Below, one piece after another: positions 49,854 to 58,298 of a stretch of DNA of 64,000 nt. The position numbers were made by a program, and so were the translations under genes. Origin of the DNA: Mangrovibacterium diazotrophicum (GTDB lineage: Bacteria; Bacteroidota; Bacteroidia; Bacteroidales; Prolixibacteraceae). The notes beneath the pieces are model-generated. The model worked only from the letters and a program-made list of their open reading frames with translations, had not been told where the DNA came from and did not search any database. The first letter of the stretch is position 1, and each line of letters opens with the position of its first letter. The stretch is from NCBI RefSeq assembly GCF_003610535.1, contig NZ_RAPN01000001.1:3149320-3213319 (forward strand). Direction: 5' to 3'.

Positions 49854-52328
49854 ATGAAGTTTATTTTTACAGCCATATCTCTAATTCTGCTTTTCAGCCC
49901 GGCGAAAGGACAACTCAAAACAATGGGCAAAGCACATGTGCATGCACCCGTATGTTACGCATCCGACGAGGTGCACCGGGTTTATGTGGAGCCGCCGACG
50001 CGGATCCGACTTAAGTCGGCCCAAACGACTGCTGCAACCATTAACGTTACCTACATTGGTTTTTCGGATGAAGCAAAAACCGCCTTTGCTTATGCTGTCG
50101 ACATTTGGGAGGGACTGATAAATTCACCTGTCACCATCAACATCCTGGCGCGTTGGACTCCACTGGAATCAGGTGTTCTGGGAAGTTGCGCCCCGACCGA
50201 CTACCTCGAAAACTTCGACGGCGCCCCACTCAAAAATTACTACTACCCAATTGCACTGGCTGAAAAACTCGCCGGCAAAGAACTGAATAATTCGTATGAA
50301 TACGAGATATCTGCCCAATTCAACAGCAGTAACGAATCGTGGTATTTTGGAACCGACGGCAATACGCCGTCCACAAAATATGATTTTGTATCGGTGGTTC
50401 TGCACGAAATCGCGCACGGGTTGGGCTTTACAGGCTTGTGCTACGAAAGTACAAGCGGTAATCAAACCGTTGGAGGCTACGGCTGGATCGAAGACCATCC
50501 GGGAATTTTTGACGATTACATGATCAACTTTGACGGAGACAAACTGGTTGACCAGACGAAGTTTCCGAACTTCTCAACAACCCTCTTTGACGAGTTTGAA
50601 TCCGGCTACCTGATCTTCAAAAATGACGAAACAAAGTCGCAAACCAACAACAGCTATCCTCGCCTTTACGCTCCACTGACCTACGACGAGGGATCAAGTC
50701 TTTATCACTTGAACGAAAGCACCTACTTTCCCGGAAACCCGAGTTCATTGATGACCCCGAGTATTGGGCGCGGCGAAGCGATTCATAATCCGGGACCGGT
50801 TACACTGGCTATTTTCGACGAAATGGGATGGGTTTATACCACGATCATTCACGATGAATTACCGGATACGGAAGATACGACAACACCTTTGACCGTGGAG
50901 GCCCAAGTCATAAGCGACAATGGTCTCGACAGTACCAGTGTAAAAGTAGTTTACACTTACTCTGATTTCACAACACCAGACACCCTTCAACTGAATTATC
51001 AAGCATCAACCAGCTTGTTTACAAACCAAATTCCGATAAACGGCGCGAGTGAAATTCGCTATTACCTCATTGCAAACGACGTTGACGGGAACTTATTCGC
51101 CTTGCCAACACAAGCGCCGGATACCTATTTCAATGTGCTGATCGGTGTGGATCAAACTCCGCCGACATTGACTCACGAACCGGTTGTCCTGCAAATGGAA
51201 AGTGACCAAACACTAACAATTACGGCACAAGCAGAAGACAACATTGGTGTTGCCAACGTCAAAATGGAGTACGCAATCAATGACCAGGACTTCCAAACAG
51301 TAACGCTCGACGAGGCGGATGATGCCTACCAGAAAACAATCACCCTGCCGACGATTACCGACGGCGACTCTATCCGGTATCGCCTAATCGCGACCGATAC
51401 ATCCAGTCAGGCATTAACGACCATACTACCCTCAAACGGTTATTTTGTCGTTACAATCGAGGGATTTTACGACGCAGTGACGAATTACAGCAACAACTTT
51501 GACACCCCGGATCGGGATTTTATTTCGACAAGCTTTTACACCGCTACCGAAGAAGGCTTCGACAATGCCTCTCTCAACAGTCCCCATCCTTACCTGGCTC
51601 CCGAAAAATCAGATCAAAACTTTGAATACACAAGCATTTTGAAGCACCCGATCATTTTACAGGAAAACGGCGAGATGAGCTTTAACGAGGTCGTCCTGGT
51701 TGAGCCCGGCGCAACAGGGACAAGCTATAGTGACGACGATTTTTGGGACTATGTTATTGTTGAAGGATCGCTGGATGGCAGCACCAACTGGCTGCCAATT
51801 ATCGATGGCTACGACTCGCGGGCAAACAGCTCCTGGCTCACAACCTACAACTCTTCAACGGATGGCGATAACTCAACGGCAACAGGAACGAAAGACCTGT
51901 ACGTTGCACGAACAATTTCGCTAACCGGAAACGGCAATTTTAGCGCCGGGCAAACGGTGTACCTGCGCTTCCGCTTGTTCTCCGATCCTTTCGCTTACGG
52001 CTGGGGTTGGTCCATCGACGATCTGGTGATTCAGGATCCGGGAACTGCAGTTGCAACAATCGAAATCTCTCCGGGCGAAGTCATTTTCTTCCCAAACCCG
52101 GCAAAAGATCAGTTGAATATCCAGGGATCTTTGAAAGAAGCTCCAGGTGATATTCTGCTTTCGATCTACAACAACACAGGGCAAAAATTACTGCAGCGAA
52201 AAATCGAGGGAAGCACCGCCAACTTTAATGCCGAGCTTGATATCTCGAACTGGCAATCCGGTATTTATCTGGTCAATCTTCAGTTTGAAAACGGGCAATT
52301 GATTTCGCGTAAAATTGTGCGGGAATAG
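49854..52328 (+). CDS. T9SS-exported HExxH metalloprotease-like protein
   Basis: An 824-residue protein from ATG 49854: signal peptide (1-19), a protease-like domain with the zinc motif HEIAHGLGF (His184, Glu185, His188) and a later Met-turn-like SLMTPS, then beta-sandwich/Ig-like regions (about 340-560), a jelly-roll-like region (about 560-740) and a C-terminal type IX sorting domain (about 750-824: FFPNPAKDQLNIQG ... SGIYLVNLQFENGQLISRKIV). It is exported through the T9SS and probably fixed to the surface. The usual third metzincin ligand (His/Asp after GFxx) is Gly here, so the third ligand is elsewhere or missing. Confidence 0.82.
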   Translation: MKFIFTAISLILLFSPAKGQLKTMGKAHVHAPVCYASDEVHRVYVEPPTRIRLKSAQTTAATINVTYIGFSDEAKTAFAYAVDIWEGLINSPVTINILARWTPLESGVLGSCAPTDYLENFDGAPLKNYYYPIALAEKLAGKELNNSYEYEISAQFNSSNESWYFGTDGNTPSTKYDFVSVVLHEIAHGLGFTGLCYESTSGNQTVGGYGWIEDHPGIFDDYMINFDGDKLVDQTKFPNFSTTLFDEFESGYLIFKNDETKSQTNNSYPRLYAPLTYDEGSSLYHLNESTYFPGNPSSLMTPSIGRGEAIHNPGPVTLAIFDEMGWVYTTIIHDELPDTEDTTTPLTVEAQVISDNGLDSTSVKVVYTYSDFTTPDTLQLNYQASTSLFTNQIPINGASEIRYYLIANDVDGNLFALPTQAPDTYFNVLIGVDQTPPTLTHEPVVLQMESDQTLTITAQAEDNIGVANVKMEYAINDQDFQTVTLDEADDAYQKTITLPTITDGDSIRYRLIATDTSSQALTTILPSNGYFVVTIEGFYDAVTNYSNNFDTPDRDFISTSFYTATEEGFDNASLNSPHPYLAPEKSDQNFEYTSILKHPIILQENGEMSFNEVVLVEPGATGTSYSDDDFWDYVIVEGSLDGSTNWLPIIDGYDSRANSSWLTTYNSSTDGDNSTATGTKDLYVARTISLTGNGNFSAGQTVYLRFRLFSDPFAYGWGWSIDDLVIQDPGTAVATIEISPGEVIFFPNPAKDQLNIQGSLKEAPGDILLSIYNNTGQKLLQRKIEGSTANFNAELDISNWQSGIYLVNLQFENGQLISRKIVRE

Positions 52329-52413
52329 TCGGAACAGGGTTGAATTGAGATTTCATTTCTGTTAATAATCCGGGGGCAATTTTGAAAAAATAGAAACAAA
52401 ACAGCCGATAAAT

Positions 52414-52442
52414 TTTGATTTTAAAATAAATCTCTATCTTTG
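52414..52442 (+). promoter_or_regulatory. Promoter of the tyrA-aroF leader
   Basis: TTTG (52414-52417) and TATCTTTG (52435-52442), a full -7 match with 17-base spacing. A start near 52449 puts the leader-peptide ATG about 16 bases into the transcript. Confidence 0.65.
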
Positions 52443-52464
52443 TCAGCAAATTAGACAGAAACAA

Positions 52465-52533
52465 ATGCTTTTAGCTAATACTTTTTATTACTGGTTTTAT
52501 TACTTCACTTCCAAAAACGGGGTCGAACAGTAA
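52465..52533 (+). CDS. Aromatic leader peptide of the tyrA-aroF operon
   Basis: A 22-codon ORF, MLLANTFYYWFYYFTSKNGVEQ, ending at TAA 52533. Residues 7-14 are eight aromatics in a row (FYYWFYYF: three Phe, four Tyr, one Trp). It lies between a full promoter and an intrinsic terminator that precedes genes for aromatic amino-acid synthesis. This is the layout of trp/phe-type attenuation: ribosomes stalling for lack of charged tRNA-Phe/Tyr/Trp would let transcription continue. Too short for usual gene callers. Confidence 0.85.
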   Translation: MLLANTFYYWFYYFTSKNGVEQ

Positions 52534-52600
52534 TTGTATTGTCAAAAAAGCAGAGAATAAAATACTAGAAGGTCCCGAGATTACTCGGGACTTTTTTTTT
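52487..52600 (+). promoter_or_regulatory. Attenuator RNA switch (alternative hairpins)
   Basis: Segment 1, ATTACTG (52487-52493, inside the aromatic codons), can pair with segment 2, CAGTAAT (52528-52534, at the leader stop codon). Segment 2 can instead pair with ATTACT (52580-52585) in the loop and 3' arm of the terminator hairpin. Separately CGGGGTC (52518-52524) can pair with GGTCCCG (52571-52577) using two G-U pairs. Either late pairing would break the terminator. Confidence 0.65.
52572..52600 (+). terminator. Attenuator terminator before tyrA
   Basis: GTCCCGAG-ATTA-CTCGGGAC, an 8-bp perfect stem, then nine T. It lies 14 bases before the tyrA ATG and inside the transcript, so it must be conditional. 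Confidence 0.9.
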
Positions 52601-52613
52601 GAAACAAACGAAC

Positions 52614-53507
52614 ATGAATGTAAGCATTGTAGGACTTGGATTAATTGGCGGATCGGTTGCCAAAGATTTGCGAAAAGCGAATTTTGCAACCCACCTCATC
52701 GGGGTCGAAGCCAGCGAAGCACACGCAGAGGAGGCCTTGCGCATTAATTTAGTCGACGAAGTACTTCCATTGAATGACGCCGTGGCCAAATCCGATTTGG
52801 TGGTCATCGCCATTCCGGTGGACAAGATTCGGCAAATCCTTCCGCAGGTTTTGGACCAAATCCAACCGGGCACTACGGTGACAGACCTGGGATCGACCAA
52901 GCAATTGATTGCTGATGTGGTTGAAGGACACCCGAAACGTCGCAACTACGTGGCTGCCCACCCGATGTCGGGAACCGAGAACTCCGGTCCTTCAGCTGCA
53001 ATGGACGGCTTGTTCGAGGGCAAAATCACCATCATCTGCGACCAGGAAAAAAGCGGACCTCAACACCTGGCTCTGGTTGAGAAGATGTTCCAGTGCTTGG
53101 GTATGAACATTGCCTACATGTCGGCCGACGAACAAGATCACAGCACCGCTTACATTTCACATCTTCCGCACGTTGTAGCATACGCGCTGGCTAACGCGGC
53201 GATGTCTAAGGAAAACCGCCACATCATTTTCGACCTTGCCAGCGGGGGGTTCAATTCAACGGTTCGCCTGGCAAAAAGTACACCTTCGATGTGGGGGCCA
53301 ATTTTTCAGGACAACCAAAAGTATATCATTGAATCGCTGGATACGTATATAAAGCATCTGAAAGAATTTCGGGAGAGCATTTTAAACGACGAACAGCGAA
53401 TGTACGAGCTGATGGAAAACGCGACCAAGATCCGCGAAGTGCTGGGTGGTGCAAACCCGTCGCTCATTAAAAACGAAGAAAAAATTATTAAACTTTATAC
53501 CAAGTAG
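52614..53507 (+). CDS. tyrA: Prephenate dehydrogenase
   Basis: Converts prephenate to 4-hydroxyphenylpyruvate in tyrosine synthesis. The 297-residue protein begins with a Rossmann motif, VGLGLIGGSVAKDL, and has the PDH motifs DLGSTKQ, HPMSGTENSG and SHLPHVVAYALAN. I use ATG 52614; a TTG at 52599 lies in the terminator T-run. The gene follows the attenuator directly and is 2 bases ahead of the DAHP synthase gene. Confidence 0.94.
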   Translation: MNVSIVGLGLIGGSVAKDLRKANFATHLIGVEASEAHAEEALRINLVDEVLPLNDAVAKSDLVVIAIPVDKIRQILPQVLDQIQPGTTVTDLGSTKQLIADVVEGHPKRRNYVAAHPMSGTENSGPSAAMDGLFEGKITIICDQEKSGPQHLALVEKMFQCLGMNIAYMSADEQDHSTAYISHLPHVVAYALANAAMSKENRHIIFDLASGGFNSTVRLAKSTPSMWGPIFQDNQKYIIESLDTYIKHLKEFRESILNDEQRMYELMENATKIREVLGGANPSLIKNEEKIIKLYTK

Positions 53508-53509
53508 AA

Positions 53510-54601
53510 ATGGGAGTAGAAATTGACATTAAACCAATTAAAGAGTGGTTACCGAAGCTGAATAACCCTCTTTTAATTGCCGGGCCTTGCAGCCTTGAAA
53601 CTGAAGAACAAGCGATGGACACAGCGCGTCAACTGGCTAAAGACCCGCGTGTATTTGTATACCGCGGTGGTGTTTGGAAACCACGTACGCGTCCGGGAAG
53701 CTTTGAAGGGATTGGCACTGTGGGTTTGGAATGGCTGAAGCAAGTAAAGCAGGAAACCGGCTTGTTGGTGGGTACTGAAGTTGCTAATGCTCAACATACT
53801 GAAGAAGCTTTAAAAGCAGGATTGGATGTACTTTGGATCGGAGCCCGCTCAACAGCCAGCCCGTTCGTTGTTCAGGAAATTGCTGACGTACTGAAAGGTA
53901 CCGACGCTGTGGTCATGGTGAAAAACCCGGTTAACCCGGACACCCAATTGTGGATGGGTGCCATCGAGCGACTGTCGAAAGTGGGTATTACCAAACTGGT
54001 AGGTATTCACCGCGGTTTCACTCCTTTCCGCGAAACCAAATACCGCAACTATCCGAACTGGCAATCGTTCATCGAGCTACGCCGCCTGATGCCAAATCTG
54101 CCGGTTATTTGCGACCCGAGCCACATTGCCGGAAAACGCGAATACCTGTCCGAGATCTCTCAAAAGGCATTTGACATGGGTATGGACGGTTTGATGATTG
54201 AATCACACCGCGATCCGTCATGCGCGTTGAGTGACGCTGCACAACAGCTGACACCTGCCGACCTGTTCAAATTGCTGGATAAATTGGTAATCCGCAACGA
54301 GAAAGTTGACAACAAACAATTTGAAGATCAGCTGGAAATGCTGCGTAGCCGTATCGACTCACTGGATACTGAATTGCTTGAAATCCTTTCGTCACGCATG
54401 GAAGTTGTTCGCCAAATTGGTCAGTACAAAAAAGATAACAACGTGACTGCGCTTCAAATGAGCCGTTGGACTGAATTGATGAACAAACGCGTTTCTGCCG
54501 GGGAGAAAATGAATTTGAACCGCACGTTCGTACAGATTCTTTTCCAATTGATTCACGAAGACTCGGTACGTATGCAAACTGAAATTATGGATGCTGAATA
54601 A
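53510..54601 (+). CDS. Bifunctional DAHP synthase / chorismate mutase (type II fusion)
   Basis: A 363-residue fusion. Residues about 1-260 are a 3-deoxy-7-phosphoheptulonate synthase of the AroF/KDOPS-like type (LLIAGPCSLETEEQA, YRGGVWKPRTRPGSFEG, VICDPSHIAGKREY). Residues about 270-360 are an AroQ-type chorismate mutase (LRSRIDSLDTELLEILSSRMEVVRQIGQYKKDNN). It makes the first shikimate-pathway step and the branch step to prephenate, which TyrA uses next. Fusing the mutase to the synthase is usual in Bacteroidota. It shares the attenuator-controlled transcript with tyrA. Confidence 0.94.
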   Translation: MGVEIDIKPIKEWLPKLNNPLLIAGPCSLETEEQAMDTARQLAKDPRVFVYRGGVWKPRTRPGSFEGIGTVGLEWLKQVKQETGLLVGTEVANAQHTEEALKAGLDVLWIGARSTASPFVVQEIADVLKGTDAVVMVKNPVNPDTQLWMGAIERLSKVGITKLVGIHRGFTPFRETKYRNYPNWQSFIELRRLMPNLPVICDPSHIAGKREYLSEISQKAFDMGMDGLMIESHRDPSCALSDAAQQLTPADLFKLLDKLVIRNEKVDNKQFEDQLEMLRSRIDSLDTELLEILSSRMEVVRQIGQYKKDNNVTALQMSRWTELMNKRVSAGEKMNLNRTFVQILFQLIHEDSVRMQTEIMDAE

Positions 54602-54623
54602 GCATTGCTGAATCGATATTGAG

Positions 54624-54655
54624 AAGGACTGCCGGACGGTGGTCCTTTTTTTTCG
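54624..54655 (+). terminator. Terminator of the tyrA-aroF operon
   Basis: AAGGACTGCCG-GA-CGGTGGTCCTT, an 11-bp stem with two G-U pairs, followed by T8. Confidence 0.8.
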
Positions 54656-54659
54656 AGCA

Positions 54660-54692
54660 CCGATGCACGCAGAGACGCAAAGTCGCCAAGAT
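54660..54692. repeat. Fragment like a dispersed 'CGCAGAGACGCAAAG' intergenic repeat
   Basis: The stretch GCACGCAGAGACGCAAAGTC resembles a short repeat I recall from intergenic DNA of many Bacteroidota. Only one partial copy is in this window, so the call rests on memory, not on a comparison here. Confidence 0.3.
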
Positions 54693-54786
54693 ACCCATTG
54701 TTTAGTGATCTGGAATGCAAAGGCCTTTAGAAGTTTATTTTCAACTGCATCCTATTGCCTTCAACCGATTTCTCCAACAACGATTC

Positions 54787-55224
54787 CTACTTTTTATTCT
54801 CAAAAGTTATACTTGTTTTGTTGTCGGCAGAAACTTCTTTGGAAGCCAGAATTGAACAGAGCTTTTCAAGACACTTGACCATCCCCTTTTCAACTACGGC
54901 GTAATCTTTCAGCTCCTTGCCCGCATAAATAAACATGATGGCTAATTGCACGTTCTTTTCCACCGAAATGCGTAACAACTCGCTTTTATTTAAACGGTAG
55001 GTTTCTCGCATCAGTCGTTTAAGGTAATTGCGCTTTACGGCCCGCTTAAAGTTTCGCTTGGAAACCGAGAATGCTGCTTTTACCGGACGACCATCTTCAA
55101 ACGACAACTCGCGGTACACCACTTTTAACGGGAATACAAAAAACGATTCACCATCGGCAAACAACTCACCGATAGCTTTCCGACTGCAGAGCCGGTCGTT
55201 TTTTGAAAGGCTGAATTCGCTCAT
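54787..55224 (-). CDS. rnpA: Ribonuclease P protein component
   Basis: Protein subunit of RNase P, which matures tRNA 5' ends. The 145-residue protein from ATG 55224 has the FSLSKNDRLCSRKAIGELF start, AFSVSKRNFKRAVKRNYLKRLMRE (RNR motif) and LAIMFIYAG. The C-terminal tail is longer than in E. coli. It is not beside rpmH, as in most bacteria; in Bacteroidota it commonly sits next to hemD, as here. Confidence 0.93.
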   Translation of the reverse strand: MSEFSLSKNDRLCSRKAIGELFADGESFFVFPLKVVYRELSFEDGRPVKAAFSVSKRNFKRAVKRNYLKRLMRETYRLNKSELLRISVEKNVQLAIMFIYAGKELKDYAVVEKGMVKCLEKLCSILASKEVSADNKTSITFENKK

Positions 55225-55294
55225 TAGGAAACTAAAGTACAATAAAAAAGGGGAATCAACTTCCCCTTTCATTCCGGTGTATAAACTCGTGTGT

Positions 55295-56044
55295 TTACTT
55301 TACTTTGTTGTGTTCTTTGATGAACTGTTCCAACGCCATCGTCATCGATGGTGCCTTGGCTGTTGGAGCTTCAATATCCAAACGTAACCCTGCTTCGCGC
55401 ACAGCAGTCGCTGTTGTTGGACCGAAACAGGCAATTTTCGTGTCGTTTTGTTGGAAGTCCGGGAAGTTTTGTTTCAATGACTTGATTCCTGACGGACTGA
55501 AAAATACCAGAATATCGTAGTTCACATCCTTCAAATCAGACAAATCACTGCTTACTGTGCGATACAGAATCGCTTTGGTGTATTTGTAACCACCTTTATC
55601 GAGTAATACAGGGATCTCTTGTTTGTGAATGTGCGAAAGAGGAACAAGGAATTTGTCATCCTTGTGCTTCTTCATAACCTCTACCAAATCAGCGAAAGCA
55701 CCGTTTCCGTAGAAGATTTTTCTTTTTCTGTAGACGATATATTTCTGCAGGTAGAAGGCTGTTGCTTCCGAAATACAAAAATATTTCATCGTATCAGGAA
55801 CGGTAATACGCAATTCCTGGCAAATTCTGAAGAAGTGGTCGATAGCTGTCCGGCTTGTAAAAATTACAGCCGTGTGATCCAGAATCTGGATCCGTGTCTG
55901 CCTGAATTCTTTCGAAGAGACTCCTTCTACTTGAATGAAAGGCCTAAAATCCACCTGAACAGCCGTTTTCTCGGCTAAATCAAAATAGGGGGATTTTGCG
56001 GTCTCAGGCTTGGGTTGCGATACTAAAATTTTCTTGATTTTCAA
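55295..56044 (-). CDS. hemD: Uroporphyrinogen-III synthase
   Basis: A 249-residue HemD-family protein: two alpha/beta domains, with the weakly conserved signatures AVIFTSRTAIDHFF near residue 60 and YDILVFFSPSGIKSL and IACFGPTTATAVREAGL in the second half. It closes and inverts ring D in tetrapyrrole synthesis. HemD is poorly conserved, so the context (DUF4271 and rnpA neighbours, as in other Bacteroidota) supports the call. Transcribed DUF4271-hemD-rnpA. Confidence 0.88.
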   Translation of the reverse strand: MKIKKILVSQPKPETAKSPYFDLAEKTAVQVDFRPFIQVEGVSSKEFRQTRIQILDHTAVIFTSRTAIDHFFRICQELRITVPDTMKYFCISEATAFYLQKYIVYRKRKIFYGNGAFADLVEVMKKHKDDKFLVPLSHIHKQEIPVLLDKGGYKYTKAILYRTVSSDLSDLKDVNYDILVFFSPSGIKSLKQNFPDFQQNDTKIACFGPTTATAVREAGLRLDIEAPTAKAPSMTMALEQFIKEHNKVK

Positions 56045-56077
56045 GATTTCTTACTTTTAAAAATTTATATACCAACT

Positions 56078-57034
56078 TTATACTAACACCAATTTGTAGA
56101 TAAAGAATAGTGGTAAAATTTCAAGGGTACAAAGGTACAAAATCAAATAAAATAACGGAAAATCTTTCCGGACTAAAATTTTCATACCCCGAAACACCAG
56201 TAAAATATAGCATCCCAGAGCCATCACGACACCTAATCCAATGATTATTTGTGGATTTGGGAGTCGCGAGAAGGCCAAAATCAGCGTAACCGGGATCAAG
56301 CCTAAGCCTAAAATCCGGTTATAAAGATTCATGTTATACAGGATCTCCTGGGTCTCTGAAACGGTTTCACTAATCTTTCCTTGCAGCGAATACAAGAATT
56401 GTTTACCAACAAAATAGAGGACTGTTCCGGAAAACAACAGCAAGTATTTCAACAAATTATGTTTGACGTAAAAATCGATCTCTTTCCCGAAAATCTGGAA
56501 CAAAAACAGGCTGGCAGTTAAAAAGAAGATGATGTCCAACCGGAAAGCAACATGGGTAAGGCTCACCGACCGCTCGCGAAACAGGCGCGAAGCAGTTCCA
56601 TAATTAACGGCAGCCTGGAATAATTGCACCAGGTATTTACCGAAAAACAACCGCACCGTGGCGAAAAGTGCGAAAACCAGAATTAAAACACCAACAACCC
56701 AATCGGCTTTCCGTCCCTGCAAATTGCGCATCGGTAATGTTAACCTCGGGGACTCTGTCGTTGTACTTAATTGAACCTGGATGGAATCGACCGGGTGAAT
56801 CATCTCCAGCAATTTCATTTCTTCCGGACGATAACGGTAATTTTTTTGCTGAGCGGGAACTGCATTTGCCATTTTATTACCGGCGGTGCCCGTATTGCTG
56901 GTAGACTGAGCTGACAGCGGTTTCGCCTGGCGCAATTGCGGTTTCTCCTGAACTTTCAGGCTGGAATCCGCTTGCACCGTTCGAGTCGGAAGGGTATTTT
57001 TCAGACTATCTTGCTGCAAATAAAACGCTGTCAT
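56078..57034 (-). CDS. DUF4271 membrane protein
   Basis: A 318-residue protein: a disordered polar N-terminal part (about 1-105) and then about six membrane helices (GVLILVFALFATVRLFFG, IIFFLTASLFLFQIFG, YLLLFSGTVLYFVGK and others). The order DUF4271-hemD is a conserved Bacteroidota pair. Function unknown. First gene of the minus-strand operon, 33 bases before hemD. Confidence 0.85.
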   Translation of the reverse strand: MTAFYLQQDSLKNTLPTRTVQADSSLKVQEKPQLRQAKPLSAQSTSNTGTAGNKMANAVPAQQKNYRYRPEEMKLLEMIHPVDSIQVQLSTTTESPRLTLPMRNLQGRKADWVVGVLILVFALFATVRLFFGKYLVQLFQAAVNYGTASRLFRERSVSLTHVAFRLDIIFFLTASLFLFQIFGKEIDFYVKHNLLKYLLLFSGTVLYFVGKQFLYSLQGKISETVSETQEILYNMNLYNRILGLGLIPVTLILAFSRLPNPQIIIGLGVVMALGCYILLVFRGMKILVRKDFPLFYLILYLCTLEILPLFFIYKLVLV

Positions 57035-57130
57035 TCCTTACTCAGTGTGAATTTCTTTGCAAAAATAATGAATTCGTGATGCAAAACAGATCATTCATTA
57101 ACTTTGTGCTTTATTATTTTTTACATCACT

Positions 57131-58084
57131 ATGCCTGAAAGCAATTCATATTCTCTGGCCCCTCTGCAAGGCTTCACCGATTTCGTTTTTCGCAGCTGCT
57201 ATCACCGGGTGTTTGGAGACATTCAGGCCTATTATATCCCCTACATCAGTTTTGGTCCCGGCAACAAAATTCGGAACAGCCAACTGCGCGACCTGCTTCC
57301 CGAGAACAACATGGATATCCCCGTGATCCCTCAAATTCTGTGTTCCAATGCCGAGGAAATGCACCGCCTGGCCGAAATCGTTAAAAATTACGGATACACG
57401 AAACTGAACCTGAACATGGGCTGCCCCTACCCCATGGCCACCAACCGCGGACGCGGATCAGCATTACTCGAAAATCGGGACGAGCTGAAACAGATATTCG
57501 ACCATCTTTTCTCCAATTTTCAATTTGAAGTATCCCTCAAGTTTCGGGCGGGCATGACAGACGAAAACAGTATTTTCGAGCTGATTCCCATCCTCAAAGA
57601 CTACCCGTTCAGCAAACTCATCTTTCACCCCCGAACAGCCGATCAACTTTACAAAGGTTCGGCCAACCGCGAATTGTATGCCCGATTTGTGCAGGAAATA
57701 AACCTCCCCATTGTCTATAACGGCGACTTAAACACCCCGGCTGATTTGGAACAGATTCGGCAACTCAACCCTACTCAATCAGAATGGATGCTTGGTCGAG
57801 GTATTCTCTCCGATCCTTTCCTGATCCGGAAAATCGATCACCGCCTTCCTGAAATTCAACAACAACGCGAGCTCAAAAGGGAATTTCATGATTCCATTTT
57901 CGAGGAATACCAACGACAGTTTTCCGACCAAGGCCAGGTATTGATGAAGATGAAAGCCTTTTGGTCTTACTTCGCGAACTCCTTTTCAAATCCCTCAAAA
58001 GCATTCAAACCCGTCAAAAAAGCGTCGTCCCTTGCAAAATTCAAAACCAACTACCCGGAAATATTTCACAACTTCGAGCTTTAA
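57131..58084 (+). CDS. tRNA-dihydrouridine synthase family protein
   Basis: A 317-residue FMN enzyme from ATG 57131 that reduces uridines in tRNA. Seen are LAPLQGFTDFVFRSCYHRV, the catalytic-Cys motif LNLNMGCPYPMATNRGRGSALLE, FKL-like RAGM and the C-terminal HPRTADQLYKGSANRELYA and YNGDLNTPADL blocks. The tail is shorter and more diverged than DusB. Which uridine it modifies cannot be told. Confidence 0.9.
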   Translation: MPESNSYSLAPLQGFTDFVFRSCYHRVFGDIQAYYIPYISFGPGNKIRNSQLRDLLPENNMDIPVIPQILCSNAEEMHRLAEIVKNYGYTKLNLNMGCPYPMATNRGRGSALLENRDELKQIFDHLFSNFQFEVSLKFRAGMTDENSIFELIPILKDYPFSKLIFHPRTADQLYKGSANRELYARFVQEINLPIVYNGDLNTPADLEQIRQLNPTQSEWMLGRGILSDPFLIRKIDHRLPEIQQQRELKREFHDSIFEEYQRQFSDQGQVLMKMKAFWSYFANSFSNPSKAFKPVKKASSLAKFKTNYPEIFHNFEL

Positions 58085-58133
58085 TTAACTCTACTCCTTG
58101 ACTTTCCGTTAAAGTATTCTTAACTTTTGATCA

Positions 58134-58153
58134 TTTAAGAGATCGTTCTTAAA
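58134..58153. promoter_or_regulatory. Inverted repeat upstream of the efflux operon
   Basis: TTTAAGAGATCGTTCTTAAA, a perfect 7-bp dyad with a 6-base spacer, about 50 bases past the dus stop and 110 before the -7 box. It could be an operator for a dimeric repressor or the tail of dus; no T-tract follows. Confidence 0.4.
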
Positions 58154-58261
58154 ATACGCATCTGCATTATATCCAACAGCTTACTTTCCATATAGAGAAA
58201 AACTAACGCACAATAGAAAATACCGATAACATCTATACATTTATATTTCTGCATATTTAGA

Positions 58262-58269
58262 TATATTTG
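58262..58269 (+). promoter_or_regulatory. -7 box of the efflux operon
   Basis: TATATTTG, a perfect TAnnTTTG match, 30 bases before the tolC-like start. The -33 region reads TTTCTG at about the right distance. Confidence 0.5.
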
Positions 58270-58298
58270 TCGCAGGAATTTAAAACAAAAAATCAGAT

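Noticed and set aside
58110-58123. Fourth Pho-box site before the efflux operon
   Set aside because: Only two TAA units at 11 bases in an AT-rich gap and no -7 box at the expected offset; consistent with chance.
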